Notes under the pieces: generated by a model
Database searches by the model: none
The model's input: only the letters and a program-made list of their open reading frames with translations
Told to the model about the DNA's origin: nothing
Assembly (NCBI GenBank): GCA_031551135.1
Contig: JAVBOA010000022.1
Location: forward strand, 1 to 64,000
Source of the DNA: JAITVM01 sp031551135
GTDB taxonomy: Bacteria > Bacillota > Clostridia > Lachnospirales > JAITVM01
DNA length: 64,000 nt
Reading direction: 5' to 3'
Translations under genes and position numbers: made by a program
In this document: in pieces, positions 25,338 through 33,014 of the stretch
Numbering within the stretch: position 1 is the stretch's first letter
Layout of the letters: the number at the start of each line of letters is the position of its first letter

Positions 25338-25374
25338 AAAAGCCTATCAATTCAATGAATGACGGGCTTTTTTT
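25338..25374 (+). terminator. Terminator after the yjbQ-like gene
   Basis: AAAAGCC and GGGCTTT with a loop of about 19 nt, followed by TTTT, 29 nt after the stop. Confidence 0.6.
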
Positions 25375-25567
25375 ATGCCAAAATTAATTTTATCATTATA
25401 AAATAATAACTTCGATAAATATACATTTCGAATACATGCGTAATTTGTGTAATCCCTTATATGGCTGTTGTCGTTAAAATGTACAAAAAATAATCATCAG
25501 TATAAATTATACTTAATATGCTTGTTAATATTAACATAAGAACTAATAGATTACAAATGTGAAGGTA

Positions 25568-25679
25568 TACTATTTTCATTTTGATAAGTAGAAAAAAATT
25601 TTTCACAGCGGAGCGTTTCGCGCAATGCTTCAAGCGCAAAATGAAAAATTTTTTTCTATCCTTTATATTGAAAATAGTA
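25568..25679 (+). repeat. MITE-like palindromic repeat, full copy 4
   Basis: 112 bp, same orientation as copy 2, TACTATTTTCATT to TGAAAATAGTA, with the intact CACAGCGGAGCGTTTCGCGC core. Confidence 0.88.
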
Positions 25680-25805
25680 TAAGACGATTATCTGTCAATA
25701 AAAAATCATTATAAAAAATACATTATTAATCTCGAAAAAAAGGACAAGGAAACTAACAAAAATAGGATTTTGGCAAAAAAAGAGTCAGATACATATTTTT
25801 TGTTA

Positions 25806-25915
25806 TACTATTTTCATTTTGATAGTAGAAAAAAATCTTTCACAGCGTAGCATTTCACGCAGGCTTCAAGCGCGAAATGAAATATTTTTTTCTATCCTTT
25901 ATAATGAAAATAGTA
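25806..25915 (+). repeat. MITE-like palindromic repeat, full copy 5
   Basis: 110 bp, same orientation as copy 4 and only 126 bp from it; the core reads CACAGCGTAGCATTTCACGC, showing substitutions in the central palindrome. Confidence 0.88.
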
Positions 25916-26108
25916 TTAAATAAAACTTTCGTTGATTTTAGTGACTAAAGAGCCTGTATAAATTTAGTATTTTTTAATCCGCTTGTTACCATAAACTGAC
26001 AAACTACTCTATTCTAATTTATTATAATAATGCATATAGCAGTTTATAAATTTAGATACAGAAACGGTTTGGCTTTTATAATCAAACCGCCATATGGAGG
26101 GGTGATAA

Positions 26109-28439
26109 GTGGAAAAGGCTTTAGATAAATTAAACATTCCGGTAAAAAACGGATGGATATTCGGAAAAAAAGATATCATTAGTTTTGTAATGGGTATTCT
26201 GGGTTTTTTTTTAGGAAGGGTATGGTTGTTCAATTATTTTAATCCTATAGCAATAGGATATTTATCTATTTATTTATTCAGAAATTTCAGATTTTTATTT
26301 TATGCATCTTTGGTTCTCTTTGGTATATTTACTTCGGGTACATTATATTTTCCGAAATATGTGATTTGCATAACGATAATGATTTGCTTCAATTTTTTAT
26401 TAAAAAAGAAAAATATTTTTATTTCATCTTTAATAGGCGCAGTTTCGGTGCTTGCCGCCGGGATAATTACTTATTATTTTATCAATCATGATAATTATTA
26501 TTTGTTCATCTCGATATTGGAAAGCGTATTTACTTTCTGTATCGCTTTTGTTTTAAAAAAGGGCGCAAATGTTTTAGAGGGAAATGTCAAAAAACGTTTG
26601 CTAACGGGAGAAGAAATTATCAGCACAACCGTAATTTTGGGTGCGGTTATTGCGGGAGCCTCCGGCGTTTATTTTTGGAATTTATCGTTTCGGGATTTTT
26701 TCAGCACTTTGCTGATTTTGATTATTGCGTATCGCGGCGGCGTGACTTTGGGGGCGCTTTCCGGAATTTTAATCGGGCTGATGTTATCTGTCACACAAAG
26801 CGGAAACGCAAATATAATCGCAATTTTATCGGTATCCGGAATGCTCAGCGGTATTTATTACAATAAAAATAAATTTCTGACAGCCGCAATTTATATAATC
26901 AGCCTTTTTGCAATGACTTTTTATATTGACAGAGCCTCTGTCGGAACGGAATTACTATTTTCGGTATTATTGGCATCCATTTGTTTTTTGGCGATTAAGG
27001 ACAAGTTTTATTTCAATTTCTTATCGTTTCTAAATTCGTATGCGAATATCGAAGATGAGTATTCCTTGAAAATAAGAGAGGTGACGACAGACAAAATCGA
27101 GTCGTTTTCAAAAGCATTTAATAAACTTTCAATAACATTTAAATCTATATCCGAAAAAAAGACAAGCCTTGAGCAAAAAGATATTTCTGTGATTATTGAC
27201 GATATTGCCGCAAAAGTTTGCACAAACTGCAAAATGAGCAAAAGATGCTGGAGAGATGATTTTTTTAATTCTTTTCAGGCGGCGTTTTCTATTTTATCCG
27301 CTTTTGAGAAAAAAGGTGATATAAAAATTGAGGATATACCGGTTAATTTTTTAAATTCATGTATCAATATAGCGTATTTTGTGGAAACAGCCGCAACTTT
27401 CAGTGAGATTTACAAAATAGATTTGATTTGGCAAAACCGAATCGCCGAAAGCCGAGAACTTATCGCAGAGCAATATTCGGGGATTTCGGGCATACTGAAA
27501 GAATTATGCGAGGATATAGACAGTGCGTTTATTTTTAAGGAGGATATTGAAGCAAAACTGATTACTGAATTTAAACTGAATAAAATTATCTTGGAGTCCG
27601 TGATTGTGTTGGAGACAAAATCGGGTCGTTATGAGATTTTTCTGAATATGAGCGAATACATAAACGAAGCCGATTGTATAAAAAATATTGTACCGATTGC
27701 AAACCGGGTTATTGGGCGCAAATTTAAATTTGAAAGCGAAGATATTATTAATTACAAAATAAAATTAGTTGAGGAACAGAAATTTTATATAACAACGGCG
27801 ATTTCGAAAGCCGTTAAAGATAGCAGCAAAGAATCCGGAGATTCGTATTCCTTTTTGGAAATAAATAACGGTTATACTTTATTGGCGCTCTCGGACGGCA
27901 TGGGTTCGGGATTTAAAGCGAAAGAGGAGAGTAAAGCCGCTATCGAGCTTTTGGAGGAATTTATAGAATCAGGATTTCATAAAGATTTGGCTATAAAAAT
28001 AATAAATTCTGTTTTGGTCTTAAAATCAACTGTGGATAGTTTTTCCACTTTGGACATTTGCACAATCGATAATTATTCCGGTGCGGCGGAATTTTTGAAA
28101 ATCGGAGCTTCGTCGACTTTTCTTCTGCGAAACGATGAAGTTCAGGTTATAAAGTCAACAACTCTGCCGATGGGAATTTTAAACGATATCGACGTAGAAA
28201 TGGTTGTAAAAAAACTTAAAGATAATGATATTGTTGTGATGGTAACAGATGGGGTTTTGGAACTTGGGGCGTATGCGATAGACAGGGAAGAATGGATTAT
28301 TCAAGCTTTGCTGAATCTAAATTCTTGTGTGCCGGAGGAGATTGCCAATAATTTATTGAATTTGGCAAAACAAAAATCAGGGGGAAGAATCAAAGACGAT
28401 ATGACGGTTTTGGCGGCAAGAATTTGGGAAAAATTTTAG
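26109..28439 (+). CDS. spoIIE: Stage II sporulation protein E
   Basis: 776-residue membrane phosphatase that dephosphorylates SpoIIAA and so turns on sigma-F in the forespore; it also acts at the polar septum. The first ~310 residues hold about ten membrane helices, then come a central oligomerisation region with a Cys cluster (CTNCKMSKRCW, near residue 375) and the PP2C domain with LALSDGMGSGFKAKEES, GVLELGAYAI and DDMTVLAARIW. The start is GTG after GGAGGGGTGATAA. It is followed 21 nt later by a small membrane protein. Its presence marks the host as a spore former. Confidence 0.96.
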   Translation: MEKALDKLNIPVKNGWIFGKKDIISFVMGILGFFLGRVWLFNYFNPIAIGYLSIYLFRNFRFLFYASLVLFGIFTSGTLYFPKYVICITIMICFNFLLKKKNIFISSLIGAVSVLAAGIITYYFINHDNYYLFISILESVFTFCIAFVLKKGANVLEGNVKKRLLTGEEIISTTVILGAVIAGASGVYFWNLSFRDFFSTLLILIIAYRGGVTLGALSGILIGLMLSVTQSGNANIIAILSVSGMLSGIYYNKNKFLTAAIYIISLFAMTFYIDRASVGTELLFSVLLASICFLAIKDKFYFNFLSFLNSYANIEDEYSLKIREVTTDKIESFSKAFNKLSITFKSISEKKTSLEQKDISVIIDDIAAKVCTNCKMSKRCWRDDFFNSFQAAFSILSAFEKKGDIKIEDIPVNFLNSCINIAYFVETAATFSEIYKIDLIWQNRIAESRELIAEQYSGISGILKELCEDIDSAFIFKEDIEAKLITEFKLNKIILESVIVLETKSGRYEIFLNMSEYINEADCIKNIVPIANRVIGRKFKFESEDIINYKIKLVEEQKFYITTAISKAVKDSSKESGDSYSFLEINNGYTLLALSDGMGSGFKAKEESKAAIELLEEFIESGFHKDLAIKIINSVLVLKSTVDSFSTLDICTIDNYSGAAEFLKIGASSTFLLRNDEVQVIKSTTLPMGILNDIDVEMVVKKLKDNDIVVMVTDGVLELGAYAIDREEWIIQALLNLNSCVPEEIANNLLNLAKQKSGGRIKDDMTVLAARIWEKF

Positions 28440-28460
28440 GCTTTTTTTGGAGGGGATAAT

Positions 28461-28790
28461 ATGAAAAAGGATAAAAAAGTCATATTAATAAATGGGAAAA
28501 ATGATGATTTGTATGAGCAGGCGATTTTTGTTGTCCGTGACAATGAAAACGCCGCAGATTCACAGATTAATTATATTTATGAAGCCGAAAAAATTTTAAA
28601 TAATTATGTGATGGATTCCGGCAGGGCGGAGCTCATCAACATACAAAATAATTTGATTTGTAATAATTCCGAGCCCGAAAATAATAAAAAAACTACAACC
28701 GACAAAAGCGATTTTGAAACGACAGTAAATTATATCATGTTGATGTTTTGTTTTATAATTGTTTTAGCCTTATTAAGATTTCTCATATAA
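28461..28790 (+). CDS. Small C-terminally anchored protein downstream of spoIIE
   Basis: 109 residues with a single membrane segment at the C-terminus (about 88-108, YIMLMFCFIIVLALLRFL). The N-terminal part is polar: KVILINGKNDDLYEQAIFVVRD, then a Ser/Asn-rich spacer. GGAGGGGATA lies just upstream of the ATG and the gene is 21 nt from spoIIE, so co-expression during sporulation is likely. I do not know the family. Confidence 0.75.
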   Translation: MKKDKKVILINGKNDDLYEQAIFVVRDNENAADSQINYIYEAEKILNNYVMDSGRAELINIQNNLICNNSEPENNKKTTTDKSDFETTVNYIMLMFCFIIVLALLRFLI

Positions 28791-29436
28791 AGCAATTACT
28801 GGTATTTGTAATCCAGCAGTTATGCAATTAATAAATAATTGTATAGCTGTTTTTTTTATGTACAAAATATGAACGACTTATGAACATGTAAAAAAGCATA
28901 AGGTCAATATTTTTGGAAAAATAAATTTAATTTCAAAATATTTTTGCTCATAAATAAAAAAAATATTAGCTTAAAAAAAATAATACTAAAAAGACATAAC
29001 GATAACATAAATCTTTCAAACGTGAATTTTATGCGGAGGTGGGGCGCGGCTGTAATCATAGTGAAACTTAAATCTGAAAATTCTGTACAGCGATTTGTTA
29101 GAGCATAGATTTAGGAATAATATCAAAGAAATAAAATTTCGATACTGCAAAAAATAAAATGCAAACGAAAATAAACGAAAAATAAGTTTATTCAAAATTT
29201 TGAAAAAATATTCTTTTAAACAAAGAATAAATTAAGTTTTATGCGAAAAATTACGATAATTTCTTATATACCGTGAGTTTGACGAAGCCGGACAAATTCC
29301 TTGCCGATTCAGGAAGCAAGCCGTTACCGCGCTTATAACATATTTCATGGTCTTTGCCAAAAGAATAACGAGGAAAACGGATTTATTTTACGCAATTATA
29401 TACTTTTAAAAATTTATTTTATAGGAATTATACAAT
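28791..29436. other. Long intergenic region between spoIIE unit and surface island
   Basis: No supported gene over about 650 bp. Two patches stand out by higher GC: 29030-29120, where AAATCT (29071-29076) can pair with AGATTT (29107-29112) around TGTACAGCGATTTGTTAGAG, and 29270-29335, which contains CCTTGC / GCAAG. One frame of the second patch reads 28 codons up to a stop (YTVSLTKPDKFLAD...), which could be a gene remnant. Nothing matches a riboswitch that I know. Confidence 0.35.
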
Positions 29437-29476
29437 TGATAGACAAATGTATTAAAACTGTATGCGTAATGTGACT
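29437..29476 (+). promoter_or_regulatory. Possible third SARP-type repeat cluster
   Basis: TGATAGA (29437), TGTATTA (29448), TGTATGC (29459) and TGTGACT (29470) lie at an exact 11-bp period, as in the two SARP-box promoters of this island. No TATAAT-like box follows at 9 bp, and the first regulator start is 333 bp away, so this is a weaker candidate. Confidence 0.35.
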
Positions 29477-29808
29477 AATTTTGAAAATTACGTAATTTTG
29501 TATTTGTAATCCGAATGAAAAAATATTTGGTTTTTGTAAAATAATGTTTATTTTGTCGAATTACTCAAACCGCTATACAAACTAAAATCTATACAAAAAA
29601 TGATTTATAAAATCGGCATAAACCTGTATTTGAGAGTCGGGATAAAATATTTTTTTCAAATACAGAAAAATACAGCGAATAAAGGTTAAACCGGCAAAAT
29701 CTCTGTCGTCTTGATTTATAATACATAATTAAACCGCCTCTTTTACCTTCGCTTGCTGTAAATACAGAAAAATAAGTGTTTTTTGTGTGAAAAAAAAGGA
29801 GTTTTTTT

Positions 29809-31044
29809 ATGGCTGAAAAAATCACTCAACTCGAAATAAAAATGTTAGGCGAATTTGATATTCTGGTAGATGGAGACAGTATTCTCAATCAATTAACCCG
29901 ACTGCCGATTATAATAGAGCTTTTGCAATATATGATAGCTAATTATGACAAAGAACTTCTGCCGTCTACTATAGCGGAGGATATATGGCCGGATAAAGAC
30001 TACCAGGACACAAATAAAGTACTTAGAACCTACATTTACCGGCTGAAAAAATTTTTGTCGGGAAGCAATTCTTTGCAGCTGGATATCAGCGAATATATAA
30101 CGGTTACGAATATACGGGGCAGGTACAAGCTGCTTGTGGCAGAAGAATGTAATTTTGATATTCGCTTGTTTGATACAAAATGCAAAAATATGGATTATCT
30201 ATTAAAAAACATGGAATCGGTAGAGGAACTGAAATCTATTGTAATTATTTATAAAGGAGATTTCTTAAAAAACACGCTATATACGCATTGGGCGATACCT
30301 CTCCGAAACTTATACCTTGACAAATACTGTAAGTTGACCAATATTATATTAAAGGACTATTTTGATAATGAAAGATATAAAGATGTAATTAAATACTGCG
30401 AACAGATTTTTGAAATCTATGATTTGGACGAGGCATCTAATATCTATTTCTTAAAGTCCCTTATGCATGAAGAGCGTATTAACGACGCATTACAGCATTA
30501 TTCTTATATTACAAGCAAAATGTATAACGAATTAAGCATAAAACCAAGTCCGGAGCTGAAAGAAGTTTATAATTCGCTTAAAAAGCCGGATACCGAAACC
30601 ACCTCAGAAGAAGAACAACCCCAATCGGAAGTTGTTGCAATGAACTCAGTTCAAAACTTGTTTATGAAAAAACTCCCACGAACGATGAGAAATTACAAAT
30701 TTGACACAGCCCAAACTATGGCACTGGGTTTATTCCAGATTAAAAAAATCGGTAATCAATCTGTAAGCCAAAGTGAGAGCAATGATTTGTATAATCAGCT
30801 CAAGGTCTTTTTAGACATAATATTGCTAAAGGATTACAGCTTTAGTGTTATTAGCAAAGATACTTTTGTAATTTTTCTAAGGGATATAAAAGAGGACTTT
30901 ATCTCTGTTGTTTCTGACCAAATAAATAATTATATCTTAAAGTCTTTCAATGAAGATATAACTTTTCAGTTCAGCATCAGGGTTATTTCCCCTAGTAGTA
31001 AAACAAGTACTAATTTTCCGATCAAGGAGGGTACGAAGGCTTGA
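29809..31044 (+). CDS. SARP/AfsR-like regulator with BTAD and GGDEF-like C-terminus (first paralogue)
   Basis: 411-residue cytoplasmic regulator. Residues about 6-105 form an OmpR-type winged helix beginning LEIKMLGEFDILVDG, with LLPSTIAEDIWPDKDYQDTNKVLRTYIYRLKKFL as the DNA-binding part. Residues about 112-262 form the helical BTAD domain (YLDKYCKLTNIILKDYF, ALQHYSYITSKMYNELSIKPSPELKEVY). After a Glu/Ser linker, residues about 310-400 look like a degenerate GGDEF fold (LKDYSFSVISKDTFVIFLRD) without the active motif. It has a paralogue two genes downstream. It likely activates the surface genes of this island. Its end overlaps the signal peptidase start. Confidence 0.85.
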   Translation: MAEKITQLEIKMLGEFDILVDGDSILNQLTRLPIIIELLQYMIANYDKELLPSTIAEDIWPDKDYQDTNKVLRTYIYRLKKFLSGSNSLQLDISEYITVTNIRGRYKLLVAEECNFDIRLFDTKCKNMDYLLKNMESVEELKSIVIIYKGDFLKNTLYTHWAIPLRNLYLDKYCKLTNIILKDYFDNERYKDVIKYCEQIFEIYDLDEASNIYFLKSLMHEERINDALQHYSYITSKMYNELSIKPSPELKEVYNSLKKPDTETTSEEEQPQSEVVAMNSVQNLFMKKLPRTMRNYKFDTAQTMALGLFQIKKIGNQSVSQSESNDLYNQLKVFLDIILLKDYSFSVISKDTFVIFLRDIKEDFISVVSDQINNYILKSFNEDITFQFSIRVISPSSKTSTNFPIKEGTKA

Positions 31045-31574
31045 AAGAAGTATTAAAACCAATATTGACGGTTGTCAAAGTAGTGTTAAACATAGTTTTA
31101 ACAGTTTTGATAGTTGGAATTTCGGCATTAGTAATCTTAACAATGCTGACGAATAAAAACCAAGGCAAAATTTTTGTAGCCTCGTCATACATTGTTCAAT
31201 CAAATTCTATGGAACCGACATTTGAAGCGGGTGCTTTGATAGTTTCTGTTGCGATCAAACCGGAAAACATAAAAAAAAGAGACATTATAACATTCAGACC
31301 TGCGGCTTATCCGGAAACCAATGTTACTCACAGAGTCATTGACATTGTGGAAGAAGAGGGACAAATAAAATTTATGACACAGGGCGATGCAAATAACGTT
31401 GTTGATAAAAATCTTGTTGATCAGGACAATTTGGTTGGCAAAACAATACTTTGGATACCTTCTTTTGGTATAATACTTAACGATATGAGAAATCCATTCT
31501 TTATTATTGTTGCTTTTATACTTATGGCCTTATTATTTAGTATTCAGTTTTTAGTGAAAGATGAAAAAAATTAA
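31041..31574 (+). CDS. SipW/ER-type signal peptidase I
   Basis: 177-residue membrane protease that removes signal peptides outside the cell. There are membrane helices at about 10-35 and 150-172. The nucleophile region is VQSNSMEPTFEAG with Ser56, and the general base position is His97 in NVTHRVI rather than Lys, which defines the archaeal/ER-like SipW class. QGDANNVVDK supplies the conserved Gly-Asp. In Bacillus this class processes TasA and TapA; here three small exported proteins are encoded just downstream. The start is TTG after AAGGAGGG, overlapping the preceding regulator by 4 bp. Confidence 0.93.
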   Translation: MKEVLKPILTVVKVVLNIVLTVLIVGISALVILTMLTNKNQGKIFVASSYIVQSNSMEPTFEAGALIVSVAIKPENIKKRDIITFRPAAYPETNVTHRVIDIVEEEGQIKFMTQGDANNVVDKNLVDQDNLVGKTILWIPSFGIILNDMRNPFFIIVAFILMALLFSIQFLVKDEKN

Positions 31575-31588
31575 TTGAGGTGCGGATT

Positions 31589-32803
31589 ATGGCGATGAAA
31601 GACTTGCTCTCGGAAGACAGGACGATACAGATCAAAATGTTTGGAAGCTTTGATATTTTATATAACGGCGAGTCGATTTTTAATAAAGGGAAGCATACAA
31701 ACAAGATTTTTGAAATTTTGAAATTTATGATAATAAATAACGAAAAAGAATTCAGCTCAGAAATAATCTGTGAGAATATCTGGCCGGATATAGAATATCT
31801 TGATGTTCGAAACACTGTTACAACATATATTTTCAGACTAAACAAATTTTTAAAAGAGGGCAATAATGTTAATGTTGATGTTTCAAATTATTTGAAAATC
31901 GTTTGCCAAAAGGGAAGCTATAAACTGACAATAACAGATGATTGCGCGATTGATATAAAACGTTTCAATGCTCTTTATGAAGAAATGGAATTTGAAAACG
32001 ACGAAAACAAAAAAATAGATTTGATTTTAAAATCTATGAGCATATATAAAGGCGAACTTTTGAATGATTCCAGCTTTGATTCTTGGGTAACACCGTTTAG
32101 AAATTATTACAGGCGGATTTTTTCCGAAATGAATAGGACAATTTTATCCATCTATTTGGAGCGGAAAGAGTATAAAGAAATTTTGAAACTCTGCAAGGAT
32201 ATTTTTGAGGTTTCGGCACTGGACGAATATACTAATCTTTATTATTTAAAAGCGCTTAACGAGCTTAATTACACCAGCGAAGCGATTACGCATTATGAAT
32301 ATATTTCTTCTCGTTTTATTTCGGAGCTGGGAATTCAGCCTAGCAAGGATATGAAAGAAATCTATAATAAAATGAAAAATAAACGCGGCGTTGATGAATA
32401 TCAAGACATGGCATCGGGGCTTACATTAAATCAGCTTTTTAGCGAAAATTCCGAATTTTGGAAGGTTTTCTCTACAGCAATCGATGATTATATGGACAAA
32501 AACGCTGAAACGAAATCATATTCGATTGGCTTCACTTATATCGAAAATACAAACGACGCAGAATTTAAAGTTGCGCTCACCGCTTTTATGAAAGCTATTC
32601 AGCGGGTTTTAAGAAAAGAAGATTATTATTCTTTCTTTGAGCCGAATATAATTATATTTTTATTAAACGATGTTCCGGAAACTTATTATCCGATAATTAA
32701 AGACAGAATAGAGCGGATTTTTAAAGAGACTTACAAAAAAGACATTAATTTCAGCATAAGCATAAGCCCATGCTATTCATATAACAGCAGCAGATTTAAA
32801 TAA
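31589..32803 (+). CDS. SARP/AfsR-like regulator with BTAD and GGDEF-like C-terminus (second paralogue)
   Basis: 404-residue paralogue of the regulator at 29809. The winged helix starts IQIKMFGSFDILYNGES and includes EIICENIWPDIEYLDVRNTVTTYIFRLNKFL. The BTAD region contains SMSIYKGELLNDSSFDSWVTPFRNYYRRIFSEMNR in pieces and ELGIQPSKDMKEIYNKM. The C-terminal ~95 residues (FKVALTAFMKAIQRVLRKED, IIIFLLNDVPETYYPIIKDR) again resemble a GGDEF fold lacking its signature, followed by SISISP in the place of the family's SIG strand. ATG 31589 follows GAGGTG. It lies 14 nt after the signal peptidase; a terminator follows. Confidence 0.85.
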   Translation: MAMKDLLSEDRTIQIKMFGSFDILYNGESIFNKGKHTNKIFEILKFMIINNEKEFSSEIICENIWPDIEYLDVRNTVTTYIFRLNKFLKEGNNVNVDVSNYLKIVCQKGSYKLTITDDCAIDIKRFNALYEEMEFENDENKKIDLILKSMSIYKGELLNDSSFDSWVTPFRNYYRRIFSEMNRTILSIYLERKEYKEILKLCKDIFEVSALDEYTNLYYLKALNELNYTSEAITHYEYISSRFISELGIQPSKDMKEIYNKMKNKRGVDEYQDMASGLTLNQLFSENSEFWKVFSTAIDDYMDKNAETKSYSIGFTYIENTNDAEFKVALTAFMKAIQRVLRKEDYYSFFEPNIIIFLLNDVPETYYPIIKDRIERIFKETYKKDINFSISISPCYSYNSSRFK

Positions 32804-32816
32804 AATCTGCTGTTTT
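32788..32816 (+). terminator. Terminator of the regulator-peptidase-regulator operon
   Basis: CAGCAGATTT and AAATCTGCTG form a 10-bp stem; the 5-nt loop region holds the start of the TAA stop, and TTTTAT follows. Confidence 0.8.
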
Positions 32817-32920
32817 ATATTTTGGATGATTTTTGAAAGTTATTTATATATAAATCCATTTGTTACAGTCGTGTATCAAAACAATGTCAAAACGCATGCG
32901 CATTACATTAGGGCTGTCAC

Positions 32921-32964
32921 TGTAATTTGAATGTATCATGCATGTAATGACGGCGACCTATAAT
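32921..32964 (+). promoter_or_regulatory. Predicted SARP operator and promoter of the vWA operon
   Basis: Three heptamers at 11-bp period, TGTAATT (32921), TGTATCA (32932) and TGTAATG (32943), then 9 bp, then TATAAT (32959-32964). There is no -35 consensus. Streptomyces SARPs bind heptamer direct repeats of 11- or 22-bp period ending about 8 bp before the -10, which this copies closely. Upstream, TGTATCA and TGTCAAA occur again without the strict period. Confidence 0.65.
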
Positions 32965-33014
32965 TAATAATGCTAACATAATACTCTTGCTAAAGAGGGA
33001 AAGAGGTGTTATTA

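Larger units (their letters stand above)
25375..26108. other. Intergenic region with two MITE-like repeats before spoIIE
   Basis: Apart from the two full repeats at 25568 and 25806, which share orientation and are 126 bp apart, I see no gene. The spoIIE promoter must lie in the last 190 bp; TATTATAATAATG near 26022-26034 is a possible -10 region, and sigma-A/Spo0A sites could not be assigned by eye. Confidence 0.5.

Noticed and set aside
25568..25915. Two same-orientation palindromic repeats 126 bp apart, considered as a CRISPR fragment
   Set aside because: Units are ~111 bp, dispersed across the whole window, with ends like a mobile element; no cas genes or regular short spacers.
29008..29335. 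GC-richer intergenic patches considered as c-di-GMP, c-di-AMP or other riboswitch
   Set aside because: No conserved core of any riboswitch class I know could be aligned, and no suitable gene follows closely.
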